Origin: an uncultured Oscillospiraceae bacterium
Lineage (GTDB): Bacteria; Bacillota; Clostridia; Oscillospirales; Acutalibacteraceae
Length of the DNA: 32,141 nt
Reading direction: 5' to 3'
NCBI GenBank assembly: GCA_900541905.1
Contig: UQLQ01000020.1
Coordinates: 1 to 32,141, forward strand
The notes below the pieces were generated by a model, which ran no database searches, was not told the DNA's origin, and saw only the letters and a program-made list of their open reading frames with translations. The translations under genes were made by a program, and so were the position numbers. Shown in pieces: positions 8,045 through 17,286 of the stretch. The stretch's first letter is position 1, and each line of letters starts with the position of its first letter.

Positions 8045-8623
8045 TCAATTATTCAAATACTCTTGTAATTTTTGAGAAAACAGCATAAGAGCTTTTCCTC
8101 TGTGGCTGATACGGTCTTTTTCCTCATCGGACAACTGACCAAAAGATTGTTCTCCCACCAAAAAGATTGGGTCATAACCAAATCCGCCGTCACCTGTCAG
8201 TTCAAATGCGATATTTCCTTCACAAGCTCCTTCTGCGGTAATACAATCTCCGTTTGGAAATACACAGCAAATGGAACACACGAAACGCGCAGTCCGTTTT
8301 TCTTTTGGTACGTCTTTTAATTCGCACAACAATTTCTCCATTTTTTGCAGGTCTGTCGCATGCTCACCTGCATATCTGGCCGAATAGATTCCTGGGGCAC
8401 CGTTTAAGGCGTCTACTGCCAATCCTGAATCATCCGCAATGGCAGGTAATCCCGTTTCTTTGCATGCGGCGCTTGCTTTTAAATATGCATTGTCTGCAAA
8501 CGTTGTTCCAGTTTCGTCTACTTCCTGTAACTGCGCGGTGGAAACCTCAACCCCGAGCGGATTTAAAATGCGCTCCATTTCCGCCAGTTTCTTTTTGTTA
8601 TGGGTTGCTATGATAAATTTCAT
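8045..8623 (-). CDS. rdgB: XTP/dITP diphosphatase (RdgB/HAM1)
   Basis: RdgB hydrolyses non-canonical purine triphosphates (XTP, dITP, ITP) to monophosphates, keeping them out of DNA and RNA. The 192-residue protein shows the substrate-binding start IIATHNKKKLAEM, the catalytic ADDSGLAVDALNGAPG, GIYSARYAG, and the C-terminal GFGYDPIF with SHRGKAL. The ATG at 8621-8623 is nine bases from AAGGA; an ATG two codons upstream is only three bases from it and is less likely. The ribosome binding site lies within the last codons of ftsY, so expression is coupled. Confidence 0.96.
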   Translation of the reverse strand: MKFIIATHNKKKLAEMERILNPLGVEVSTAQLQEVDETGTTFADNAYLKASAACKETGLPAIADDSGLAVDALNGAPGIYSARYAGEHATDLQKMEKLLCELKDVPKEKRTARFVCSICCVFPNGDCITAEGACEGNIAFELTGDGGFGYDPIFLVGEQSFGQLSDEEKDRISHRGKALMLFSQKLQEYLNN

Positions 8624-8628
8624 AAACA

Positions 8629-9606
8629 TTAATCCTTATAAAAATCGTCAAAATCCTCGTCTTCTTCATCCTCATCTGCCTCCGGTTCGTCATCGTTTCT
8701 TTTTTCAAATAACGCTGCAGCGAATGCATGAGCATCAAATGGTTGAAGGTCTTGTATTTTTTCACCTACACCAATGAATTTTACAGGCAACTGCAATTCT
8801 TCACGAATGGCAAGCACCACACCGCCTTTTGCGGTACCGTCCAATTTTGTCAGCACAATACCTGAAATACCGGCGGCATTTTTAAACTCTCTTGCCTGAT
8901 TGACTGCATTTTGTCCTGTGGTTGCATCCAAGACAAGCAATACCTCTTTATCGCTGTCGGGAAGCTCTCTGTCAATGATACGGCTGATTTTTGCCAATTC
9001 ATCCATTAGATTCTTCTTATTGTGCAGTCGGCCTGCCGTATCGCAAATAATCACATCTGCTCCAACTGATTTTGCTTTTGCAATGGTGTCAAATACAACG
9101 GAAGCGGGGTCGGAACCTTCGTCACGTTTTACCATTTCCACTTGTGCACGGTTTGCCCAAACCTCCAACTGCTCAATAGCAGCGGCACGGAATGTATCGG
9201 CAGCACCCAAAATGACTTTTTTTCCTTCTTTTTGCAGGCGCAGCGCCATTTTACCAATGGTTGTGGTTTTACCCACACCGTTTACGCCAATCACTAATAT
9301 AATAGATGGTTTTGTCTGAATATGCAACTCCTCATCGCCACGAATCATTTCTGCGACAATGTCTTGTATCATACCCATAATCAACTGCGGGTCGGTGACG
9401 CCTTCTTCTTTCACACGTGTTCTTAACTCAGCACAAATTTTTTCAGCTGTGGGCATACCCACGTCTCCCATTACCAGAAGCTCTTCCAACTCTTCAAACA
9501 ATTCCTCATCAATTTTTGTAAAGGAATTAAGCATAGAGCCAATTGAGCCTGAAATGCTCTCTCTCGTTTTCTTTAACCCTTGTTTGATTTTATTAAAAAA
9601 TCCCAT
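8629..9606 (-). CDS. ftsY: Signal recognition particle receptor FtsY
   Basis: FtsY is the membrane-associated GTPase that receives SRP-ribosome complexes and passes them to the Sec translocon. The 325 residues contain an N domain and a G domain with GVNGVGKTTTIGK (P-loop), DTFRAAAIEQL, DTAGRLHNK and TKLDGTAKGG. The N-terminal basic helix MGFFNKIKQGLKK fits membrane association. The usual acidic A domain is absent at the N-terminus. Instead the last 22 residues contain 15 Asp or Glu, which is odd. A strong ribosome binding site AAGGAG precedes the ATG, 30 bases after smc. Confidence 0.97.
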   Translation of the reverse strand: MGFFNKIKQGLKKTRESISGSIGSMLNSFTKIDEELFEELEELLVMGDVGMPTAEKICAELRTRVKEEGVTDPQLIMGMIQDIVAEMIRGDEELHIQTKPSIILVIGVNGVGKTTTIGKMALRLQKEGKKVILGAADTFRAAAIEQLEVWANRAQVEMVKRDEGSDPASVVFDTIAKAKSVGADVIICDTAGRLHNKKNLMDELAKISRIIDRELPDSDKEVLLVLDATTGQNAVNQAREFKNAAGISGIVLTKLDGTAKGGVVLAIREELQLPVKFIGVGEKIQDLQPFDAHAFAAALFEKRNDDEPEADEDEEDEDFDDFYKD

Positions 9607-9636
9607 AAGCTCATCTCCTTCTGATTCAAATTAGTA

Positions 9637-12600
9637 TTATAAACCTAATTTTTCTTCAATTTCGCTTACATCCAGCTCTAACAATTTCGATACACCTTGA
9701 TCCTGCATGGTAACGCCGTATAAGACATCCGCCTCTTCCATGGTGCCTCGGCGGTGTGTAATGGTAACAAACTGTGTATTATCATTCATTTTGCGCAAAT
9801 AAGAAGCAAACCGCGATACGTTTACATCATCCAGTGCCGCTTCTATTTCATCCAAAATACAAAATGGCGGAGGGCTTACTTTCATAATGGCAAAATACAG
9901 CGCAATGGCAACTAGGGCTTTTTCGCCGCCGGACAGCAATTCAATATTGGTCACGATTTTGCCCGGAGGATGTACCATAATACCAATGCCGCTTTCCAAT
10001 ACATTGTCAGAGTCCAGCAATTCCAAATTGGCTTTTCCGCCGCCAAACAATGTTTGGAACGTCTCTTTGAAATTTGCATTGATTTGTTCAAATCGTTCCA
10101 AAAACAGTTCTTTCATTTGATGCGTTAAATCGTGAATTAACTTTCTCAGTTCATTGCGCGATTTCTCTACATCTGCAATTTGGGAAGTCAAAAATTCATA
10201 ACGTTCGGATACTTCTTGATATTCCTCAATGGCCGCTACATTTACCGTACCCAGCGCTTTTATTTTTGATTTGAGTTCATTTAATCTGCGCTGTGCTTTT
10301 CCTGCGTCTTCCATTTGAATGTCAAGCGCCTGTGCTTCTCGTCTGGTTAATTCATATTCTTCCCATAATTTTGTAATGATACTATCATACTCTTTTTGCA
10401 AATTGGCTTTTCTTTCTTCCAAACGCGCAAGTTCCCTACCTAAATTTTCACGCTCCACAGATTTTTCACGTTCCTGCGTTCTCAAATGCGCACAATGCTG
10501 TTCTGTCTGCAAACGTTCTTCTGTTAATTTAGCAATGGTTTCTTTTGAGGATTTTGCCTGCTCACGCAAAAAATTTACCTCTTCTTTGAAAGCAGCAATC
10601 TGCTTTTCTACCAATTGGTTTGCGCCTGTCACTGCACGAATTTCACTGTTCAGCACTTCCGCCTTATGGTCGTAATTCAATCTATTCTGGCGTAAGTCTT
10701 CCAACTCTTTCTGAAGCGCTTCTTTTTCTTTTTCAATAGAGACTCCTGCAACACGCAGTTCTTGTAACTGTTCATTCAACAATTGACTTTCCTTGCCGAA
10801 AGATTCTTTGCTGCCTGTTAATTGGGTTAACCATGTTTGCACAGCTGTAATCTCATCTGTTATCTTAGACAATTGTGCCGCTGTATCTTCTTTTATTTGC
10901 ATTTGCTGTTCCAATTGATGGGAGAACTGCTCTTGTTCTGACTTTAGTTGCCGCAAAGCTTCCTCGATAGCTTTACGCTCATTGAGAACACGGTTATACT
11001 CTGCTTGTATTTGTACGGTCTCTTCCCGTCTTTGATACAACGCATTTTTGGCATATTCAATTGCCTGCTCTGCTTTGGCTGTACGCTGTACGGTAGCCTG
11101 AAATGTCTCTTTTGCTTTTGCAGCCTGCTGTTCCAAAGCGACAATTTTTTCTTTACCCTGTGCAATATCAGCACTGCGGCTTAATAGCCCTGCACTGCGT
11201 GCTTGGGAACCACCGGTCATGGAACCTCCTGCATTGACCACTTGTCCATCTAATGTCACAATACGAAAACGATAATGATATCGTTTGGCAATCTGAGCGG
11301 CGGCATCTAAATCCCTCGCTACTACAATGCGCCCCAGCAAAGACTGCAATACACTGCGATATTGTGCATCGCATTGACATAAATCTTCCGCAATACCAAT
11401 GAATCCTTCACAGGTCTCCAACCCTGATTCGGTCAACTTATTTGCTTTTATGGTAGACATAGGCAAAAACGTAGCTCGACCTTTTTCTTTCTTTTTTAAA
11501 AAGAGAATCGCCTGTTTGGCATCTTGCTCATTTCCAACTACAATGTGCTGCATAGAAGCGCCCAATGCAGTTTCTAAGGCAACGGCATATTGTTTCGGCA
11601 CTTCTATCAAGCGGGACACAGGACCGTGTATCCCGTTTAAATGACCGTTCGCAGCTTGATTCATAACCGCCTTAACGGAATGATGAAAACCTTCCAAGCT
11701 GCTTTCCAAGTTCTCCAAAAACTTGATTTTTCTGCTCTGTTCATTGATGTCCAGCAAAATACGGTCGGCAATTTGTTTTTCCTGTTCCAGCTGTCTGCGG
11801 CAGTCTTGATAATGCTGCTGGCAAGTTTCAATCTCTTGTGCCATAGATTCTAACTGCACTTTCGCATCGGCTACCATATGACTGTAATCAAGTGCTTCTG
11901 ATTTTAGCTTCTCTATCTGCGCTTGATAGGTGTTTGCCTGCTGTACATATGTATTTTTTCTTTCTTCCGCCTGACTCATTTCTGAATCCGCAACCATTTG
12001 CTGCAATTTTATTTCTGAGTTTTGTTCCGTTAAATTATGTAACTTTTGGGTTGCCAGTGCAATTTCAGAATCCGATTGATTCATATTGTTTCTGATAGAT
12101 TCCAATTTTTCTACATAAGATTGCTGTTGTCTTTGATTATTTAAGCATAGTTCCTCAATTTCTTTTAGTCTATCTTTTTTTAAAATTAACTCTTGTTCTG
12201 ATGATTGATGTGATGAAGAAGCCAAATCTAACTCTTTTTTGATACGCTCAATACTTTGATTGTTATGAAGCATATCATTCTCCAAAACGGATATTTCGCC
12301 TTCTTTACGTGCTGCAAGCGCTTCTGCCTGTGATGTTTTGGTACGTATTTCATCCATTTGTACCGTATAACTGTTAGCACGATTAAAACTCATCTCAATT
12401 TCGCGGCTGATTTCTTCCAGCTGTGCAGAAACTTGTTCTTCCTGATTTCGCGCAATTGCAGTTTTTTCTTCTTGTTCACGCAATACATTACCGGAACGCT
12501 CCAGCGTATTGAGCCAAAGACCGATTTCAAGATTGCGTTTTTCTTCGTAAAATTCCAGATAGCTCTTGGCTTTTTCCGACTGTATGCGCAGAGGTTCTAC

Positions 12601-13203
12601 CCTATCTTCCAATTCAGAAACAATGTCATGCAGACGCACCAAGTTTTCTTCCGCCTGAAATAGTTTTCGCTCGGATTCTTCTTTGCGGTAACGGTATCTG
12701 GAGATACCTGCCGCCTCTTCAAAAATTTCGCGGCGATCCTCCGAACGGGCAGATACAATACTGTCGATTTTACCTTGTCCGATGACAGAATAACCGTCAC
12801 GACCAAGACCGGTATCCATAAACAGTTCGTGAATGTCTTTTAATCGTACAGTGGCATTATTGATTAAATATTCACTGTCGCCGGAACGATAATAACGACG
12901 TGTAATGGAAACCAAATCTCCGTCAAAGGGAAGTTCACGATTTTGGTTTTCAATGGTCATGGTAACTTCCGCATAACCGTGGGCTTTACGGCTTGTGGTT
13001 CCACTAAATACAATGTCTTCCATTTTGGAACAACGCAGATTTTTGGTAGATTGTTCGCCCAAAACCCAACGGATTGCGTCACTGATATTACTCTTGCCGC
13101 TTCCGTTTGGACCAACCACAGCAGTAAATCCATGATGAAAATTTAATTTTGTTCGGTCAGGGAACGTTTTAAATCCGTGAATTTCTAATGACTTTAACCG
13201 CAA
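9637..13203 (-). CDS. smc: Chromosome segregation protein SMC
   Basis: SMC is the ATPase core of the bacterial condensin with ScpA and ScpB, which are not in this window. The 1188 residues show the family architecture: N-terminal Walker A GPNGSGKSNISDA near residue 32, long coiled coils about 165-500 and 660-1000, a hinge about 510-650 with glycine-rich NAGGSMTGGS, and a C-terminal head with the signature LLSGGEKALVA and Walker B FCILDEIEAALDD. The start codon is TTG (13201-13203), supported by AAAGGAG seven bases upstream and by conservation of the MRLKSLEIHGFKTF-type N-terminus. The start overlaps the end of the radical SAM gene by ten bases. Confidence 0.98.
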   Translation of the reverse strand: MRLKSLEIHGFKTFPDRTKLNFHHGFTAVVGPNGSGKSNISDAIRWVLGEQSTKNLRCSKMEDIVFSGTTSRKAHGYAEVTMTIENQNRELPFDGDLVSITRRYYRSGDSEYLINNATVRLKDIHELFMDTGLGRDGYSVIGQGKIDSIVSARSEDRREIFEEAAGISRYRYRKEESERKLFQAEENLVRLHDIVSELEDRVEPLRIQSEKAKSYLEFYEEKRNLEIGLWLNTLERSGNVLREQEEKTAIARNQEEQVSAQLEEISREIEMSFNRANSYTVQMDEIRTKTSQAEALAARKEGEISVLENDMLHNNQSIERIKKELDLASSSHQSSEQELILKKDRLKEIEELCLNNQRQQQSYVEKLESIRNNMNQSDSEIALATQKLHNLTEQNSEIKLQQMVADSEMSQAEERKNTYVQQANTYQAQIEKLKSEALDYSHMVADAKVQLESMAQEIETCQQHYQDCRRQLEQEKQIADRILLDINEQSRKIKFLENLESSLEGFHHSVKAVMNQAANGHLNGIHGPVSRLIEVPKQYAVALETALGASMQHIVVGNEQDAKQAILFLKKKEKGRATFLPMSTIKANKLTESGLETCEGFIGIAEDLCQCDAQYRSVLQSLLGRIVVARDLDAAAQIAKRYHYRFRIVTLDGQVVNAGGSMTGGSQARSAGLLSRSADIAQGKEKIVALEQQAAKAKETFQATVQRTAKAEQAIEYAKNALYQRREETVQIQAEYNRVLNERKAIEEALRQLKSEQEQFSHQLEQQMQIKEDTAAQLSKITDEITAVQTWLTQLTGSKESFGKESQLLNEQLQELRVAGVSIEKEKEALQKELEDLRQNRLNYDHKAEVLNSEIRAVTGANQLVEKQIAAFKEEVNFLREQAKSSKETIAKLTEERLQTEQHCAHLRTQEREKSVERENLGRELARLEERKANLQKEYDSIITKLWEEYELTRREAQALDIQMEDAGKAQRRLNELKSKIKALGTVNVAAIEEYQEVSERYEFLTSQIADVEKSRNELRKLIHDLTHQMKELFLERFEQINANFKETFQTLFGGGKANLELLDSDNVLESGIGIMVHPPGKIVTNIELLSGGEKALVAIALYFAIMKVSPPPFCILDEIEAALDDVNVSRFASYLRKMNDNTQFVTITHRRGTMEEADVLYGVTMQDQGVSKLLELDVSEIEEKLGL

Positions 13204-14231
13204 ACTTCCACTCCTTTCTGTTCATTGACTGCATATGCTAATAAAAATCGATTTCTCTGTATCGTCTCATTTGTTTTTATCTCTATATGATAACCCATAG
13301 AAGTAAAAAATTGCAAATTGCTCTTTTTTTGCCCTACTGCTTTGGAATAATCCTTTGGATGGATAAAAAGTTCAATCTTTTTTCCTTTTACGAAAGAATG
13401 TTCCAAATCTTGCAAAACGGCAGTGCGGTATTTTCTGCTTTCACAAAGTTCTCTCAATGCAGGATGCCAAGGCCCTGCCAAACGGTCTCGCTCCAATTCG
13501 GGAGAACTGTGCAGTCCCAAACGAATGACCCTGATTTGTTCCTGTTCAAAAAATGCAAGCAGTTCGCTGCATAAGTCAACCGTTTCCTCTAAAGACAACG
13601 TATGATAGTTCCCGCTTTCATACAGCTGTCCTAAATAAGTATGCTTCATGATAACGGTAGGATAAATGCGCACTGTATCCGGTTTACATTTCGCTATTTC
13701 AATCGCTGTTTGTTTTGCACCTTGCACAGTATCTTGATATAATCCCGTCATCATTTGAAGACCAAGTTCAAAACCAAAAGTCTTGATAAGAGCAGATGCC
13801 TCTCTTACCTGCTGCGCCGTATGTCCGCGCTGATTGGCAGTTAACACGGTATCCAGCATACTTTGTGCTCCCAATTCAATGGCTGTTACTCCATATTGCT
13901 TCAAACACTGTAATACAGATGCATCAATTGCATCAGGACGAGTGGAAATACGGATTCCCATTATGATTCCCCCTGTTACAAACGGCTGTGCCGCCTCTAA
14001 CAGTGAAACCATATAATCATAGTTCAGCGCTGTAAAACTCCCGCCAAAAAACGCAAGTTCCAGCTGCATGGTTTCATGACTTTTATGGTTAACAGCTGCT
14101 TGTATTGCATCTGTAACATCTTTAGGAGCAGGTTGTTCTTGTATTCCCGTAATGCTGACTTGATTACAAAAGCTGCATTGATGAGGACATCCATTGTGCG
14201 GAACAAAAATTGCAATATTCCCGTGTTTAAT
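13194..14231 (-). CDS. Elp3/B12-type radical SAM protein with apparent ATT start
   Basis: A radical SAM enzyme of the type commonly encoded between rnc and smc in Clostridia; its substrate is not known to me. The cluster-binding motif CPHQCSFC (CX3CX2C) lies at about residues 15-22, preceded by NIAIFVPHNG and followed by FFGGSFTAL, the usual GGE-type SAM-contacting region. The first ATG in frame (14069) lies after the cysteine motif, so a protein starting there would be inactive. Between the in-frame TGA upstream and the cysteines there is no ATG, GTG or TTG. The best start is ATT at 14229-14231, ten bases after GGAG, overlapping the rnc stop codon TAA by one base. That gives 345 residues. 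A sequencing error or a +1 frameshift from rnc are alternatives. Confidence 0.85.
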   Translation of the reverse strand: MKHGNIAIFVPHNGCPHQCSFCNQVSITGIQEQPAPKDVTDAIQAAVNHKSHETMQLELAFFGGSFTALNYDYMVSLLEAAQPFVTGGIIMGIRISTRPDAIDASVLQCLKQYGVTAIELGAQSMLDTVLTANQRGHTAQQVREASALIKTFGFELGLQMMTGLYQDTVQGAKQTAIEIAKCKPDTVRIYPTVIMKHTYLGQLYESGNYHTLSLEETVDLCSELLAFFEQEQIRVIRLGLHSSPELERDRLAGPWHPALRELCESRKYRTAVLQDLEHSFVKGKKIELFIHPKDYSKAVGQKKSNLQFFTSMGYHIEIKTNETIQRNRFLLAYAVNEQKGVEVCG

Positions 14232-14904
14232 ATCCCATCAGCTCCAATGCTTCTCTGGCAGCCTGTTGTTCCGCATCTTTTTTGCTTCTTCCTCCACCCT
14301 TGCCAATTACATTCTGGTTTAGGTGGACTTCAACAGTGAAGTGTTTATTGTGGTCAGGGCCACTTTCACCTGTTAACACATACGTTAAGTGTTCCTCAGG
14401 GTTTTGCTGAATAATTTCCTGGAGCATCGTTTTATAATCTTTAAATGGTTTGGGCTTTGGCGTTTGAATAGCCGGTTCAATAAAACGCAAAATAAAAGAG
14501 CGTGCTTGTTCCATACCGCCGTCCATATAAATAGCAGCAATGATTGCTTCAAAGGCATCCGCCAAAATAGAGGGACGCGTATCTCCGCCTGTATTTCTTT
14601 CTCCGTTGCTTAATAATAAATGATTTCCGACTCCAATTTGAGTGGCAAAGCCGCAAAGCGCTTTCTCGCAGACCAGTGACGCGCGTGTTTTGGTTAAATC
14701 ACCCTCAGGCATATTCGGACAGTGCTTGAACAGATAATCTGCCACAACAACGCCCAAAACAGAATCTCCCAAAAATTCCAAACGCTCGTTGCTTGGACCT
14801 GCTTTTTTGTTTTCATTTGCATAAGACGAGTGTGTTAATGCAGTTTTCAAATACTTTTTATCTTTAAAATGATAGCCGATTTTATCCTCAAGTTCTTGCA
14901 GCAT
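14227..14904 (-). CDS. rnc: Ribonuclease III
   Basis: RNase III cuts double-stranded RNA and processes rRNA precursors and some mRNAs. The 225 residues contain the catalytic signature NERLEFLGDSVLG near residue 40, the second acidic site AFEAIIAAIYMDGG near 112-125, and a C-terminal double-stranded RNA-binding domain from about 155 (YKTMLQEIIQQ, FTVEVHLNQNVIGKGGGRSKKDAEQQAA). It lies between plsX and the radical SAM gene. In many Clostridia acpP separates plsX and rnc; here only 50-odd bases do. Confidence 0.97.
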   Translation of the reverse strand: MLQELEDKIGYHFKDKKYLKTALTHSSYANENKKAGPSNERLEFLGDSVLGVVVADYLFKHCPNMPEGDLTKTRASLVCEKALCGFATQIGVGNHLLLSNGERNTGGDTRPSILADAFEAIIAAIYMDGGMEQARSFILRFIEPAIQTPKPKPFKDYKTMLQEIIQQNPEEHLTYVLTGESGPDHNKHFTVEVHLNQNVIGKGGGRSKKDAEQQAAREALELMGY

Positions 14905-14954
14905 GAAAACCTTACCTTTCCTATTTTTTAATGGTATATCCCATAATGTAACAT

Positions 14955-15962
14955 TTATGAATTTTCCTTTGTTTGATAATCTGAAATACTGTCTGCAATC
15001 AAACCAACCACATTGGATTCCACATATTGTTTGGTCAAGCGAATTGCACTTTTAAATGTTCTGGCATCTGCACTTCCGTGTGCTTTAAATACAGGTTTGG
15101 AAGCTCCTAAAATAGGCGCTCCTCCAACTTCCGTATAATCAAACATTTTTTTCAGTTCTTTCATATCTTTTAAAACAACGGAAGCTGCCAGTTTGTTTTT
15201 TGTACTCTTTGTGAAAATACCTTTTATTTTACTCATGAGCACCATAGCAACGCCTTCGTATACTTTTAAAATCATATTTCCTGTAAACCCGTCTGCAACT
15301 ACAACGTCGGCAGCATCCACAGGCAATGCTCTGCCTTCCACATTACCCACAAAGTTTAATTTTGACGCTTTCAGCATTTGATAGGCATCTACTTGTACTT
15401 GAGTGCCTTTGTTTTCTTCGCCGCCAATATTGGCAAGTCCAACACGCGGATTATGTAAATGCATTACTTTTTCCATATAAATGCTGCCCATTACACCAAA
15501 TTGCTGCAGCATTTCGGGACGGCATTCATTATTTGCACCTGCATCCAAAAGCATAAAATGTCCTTTGCTTTTAGGCATAATCGGCGCAAACGCAACACGT
15601 TTAATTCCTTTGATTCTTTTCACCAACAAGGTAGCTCCTACGACCAAAGCACCGCTGTTGCCGGCTGAAATAAATGCATCTCCGTTACCCGCAACCAATT
15701 GACGGCAGCCTTCTGCCATGGAAGAATCGGATTTTCCTTTCGTAATCTCCGTAGGTTCATCTTCCATGGTAATGACACCGGGAGCATGAACAATTTCCAT
15801 ACGATTTAATGAAATATTGTTTTCTTTTGCAACACGACGAATTTCATCCTGATCTCCTGTCAACAAAATATCAATATCAAAATCTGTTACAGCTTCGGCG
15901 CATGCCTTTAAAATTTCCAAAGGCGCATTGTCTCCGCCAAATGCATCTACAATTATTTTCAT
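14955..15962 (-). CDS. plsX: Phosphate acyltransferase PlsX
   Basis: PlsX converts acyl-ACP and phosphate to acyl-phosphate, the acyl donor for PlsY at the start of phospholipid synthesis. The 335 residues begin MKIIVDAFGGDNAP and include SAGNSGALVVGA, LLDAGANNECRPE, NIGGEENKGT and VVADGFTGN, all characteristic of the family. A GTG four codons earlier lies too close to the AAAGGG ribosome binding site, so the ATG at 15960-15962 is preferred. fapR and acpP, its usual partners, are not adjacent; instead it follows trmFO. Confidence 0.96.
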   Translation of the reverse strand: MKIIVDAFGGDNAPLEILKACAEAVTDFDIDILLTGDQDEIRRVAKENNISLNRMEIVHAPGVITMEDEPTEITKGKSDSSMAEGCRQLVAGNGDAFISAGNSGALVVGATLLVKRIKGIKRVAFAPIMPKSKGHFMLLDAGANNECRPEMLQQFGVMGSIYMEKVMHLHNPRVGLANIGGEENKGTQVQVDAYQMLKASKLNFVGNVEGRALPVDAADVVVADGFTGNMILKVYEGVAMVLMSKIKGIFTKSTKNKLAASVVLKDMKELKKMFDYTEVGGAPILGASKPVFKAHGSADARTFKSAIRLTKQYVESNVVGLIADSISDYQTKENS

Positions 15963-15987
15963 GTTTTCGCACACCCTTTACTTCAAT

Positions 15988-17286
15988 TCACACATATTGT
16001 TCCAACAGATTCAGTGAACGCTGTGCTAAGGCAGCGTAACGCTCTTTTTTATCTTTGATATGCTCACTCAGTGCAGGCAGCACACCAAAATTTGCCCCCA
16101 TAGGCTGAAAGTTTTTGGAAACACTGTTTGCAACGTGGTCGCTTAAAGCACCCATCATGGTTTCATTCGGTAAAATCAACGCAGATGCCCCATGTTTTCG
16201 ATTTACCGCATTGATACCGGCCAAAATGCCCGATGAGGCAGATTCCATGTATCCTTCCACCCCTGTGATTTGTCCTGCAAAAAATAAATTCGGATTTTGT
16301 TTGAAACTGAAATCCTGATTCAACACTTGAGGCGCATTCAAAAATGTGTTGCGGTGCATCACACCGTAACGCATAAATTCGGCATGCTGCAAACCCGGAA
16401 TCATAGAAAACACTCGCTTCTGTTCACCAAATTTTAAATTGGTCTGAAACCCGACCAAATTATAAAGCGTACCTTCTCTATTTTCCCTGCGCAGCTGTAC
16501 CACAGCCCAAGGACGATGACCTGTTTTCGGATTGATTAAGCCAACCGGCTTCAACGGGCCGTAGCGCATGGTATCTTTTCCGCGCTGAGCCAAAACTTCG
16601 ATTGGCATACACCCTTCATATACTTTTGGATTGGCAACATCAAAGTCGTGCACAGGAGCACGTTCTGCCGATACCAGAGCCTCATAAAACGCCTCGTATT
16701 CCTCTTTGTTCATGGGACAGTTGATATAGGCATCATCTCCGCCTTTATCATAACGGGACGCAGTAAAGCAATCTTCTATAGAAAGGCTTTCCGCTGTTAC
16801 AATCGGCGCGGCGGCATCATAAAAACTAAGGCTGTCTCCGCAAAGAGACACAATTTGTTCTGCCAATGTATCTGATGTCAGCGGACCGGTTGCAATCACA
16901 GTAATGCCCACTTTGGGAATCTCTGTGACTTCTTCAGATACCACCTTTATCAAAGGATTGCTTTTGATTTTTTCTGTAACCATCTGGGAAAAACGGTCGC
17001 GGTCTACTGCCAAGGCTCCGCCTGCAGGTACACGGCATTGATCCGCACATTCCATCAGCAGAGAATGAAACCGACGCATTTCTTCTTTCAGCAAACCCGC
17101 AGCACTTTCCACACGATCCGCTTTGAAAGAATTGGAACAAATCAACTCAGCAAACTGTTCACTGGAATGAGCAGGAGAATATTTTTTCGGTTTCATTTCA
17201 TATAGCGTAACCGCCTCTCCTTTTGATGCAATTTGCCATGCAGCTTCACATCCTGCTAATCCTGCTCCTATGACTGTAATGCTCAT
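15988..17286 (-). CDS. trmFO: Methylenetetrahydrofolate-tRNA (uracil-5)-methyltransferase TrmFO
   Basis: TrmFO makes 5-methyluridine at position 54 of tRNA using methylenetetrahydrofolate and FADH2. The 432-residue protein starts with the FAD-binding motif VIGAGLAGCEAAWQIA. It then shows AHSSEQFAELICSNSFKA, YINCPMNKEEYEAFYEAL and the C-terminal FAGQITGVEGYMESASSG, a TrmFO/GidA family hallmark. The frame is open further upstream, but the ATG at 17284-17286 overlaps the topA stop as ATGA and has GGAGG in topA's last codons, so it is clearly the start. topA-trmFO is a widely conserved Firmicute pair. Confidence 0.97.
   Translation of the reverse strand: MSITVIGAGLAGCEAAWQIASKGEAVTLYEMKPKKYSPAHSSEQFAELICSNSFKADRVESAAGLLKEEMRRFHSLLMECADQCRVPAGGALAVDRDRFSQMVTEKIKSNPLIKVVSEEVTEIPKVGITVIATGPLTSDTLAEQIVSLCGDSLSFYDAAAPIVTAESLSIEDCFTASRYDKGGDDAYINCPMNKEEYEAFYEALVSAERAPVHDFDVANPKVYEGCMPIEVLAQRGKDTMRYGPLKPVGLINPKTGHRPWAVVQLRRENREGTLYNLVGFQTNLKFGEQKRVFSMIPGLQHAEFMRYGVMHRNTFLNAPQVLNQDFSFKQNPNLFFAGQITGVEGYMESASSGILAGINAVNRKHGASALILPNETMMGALSDHVANSVSKNFQPMGANFGVLPALSEHIKDKKERYAALAQRSLNLLEQYV

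Noticed and set aside
14069..14240. A split or frameshifted radical SAM pseudogene
   Set aside because: The frame is uninterrupted from the cysteine motif to the stop and only lacks a standard start; an ATT start with a good Shine-Dalgarno explains it more simply.
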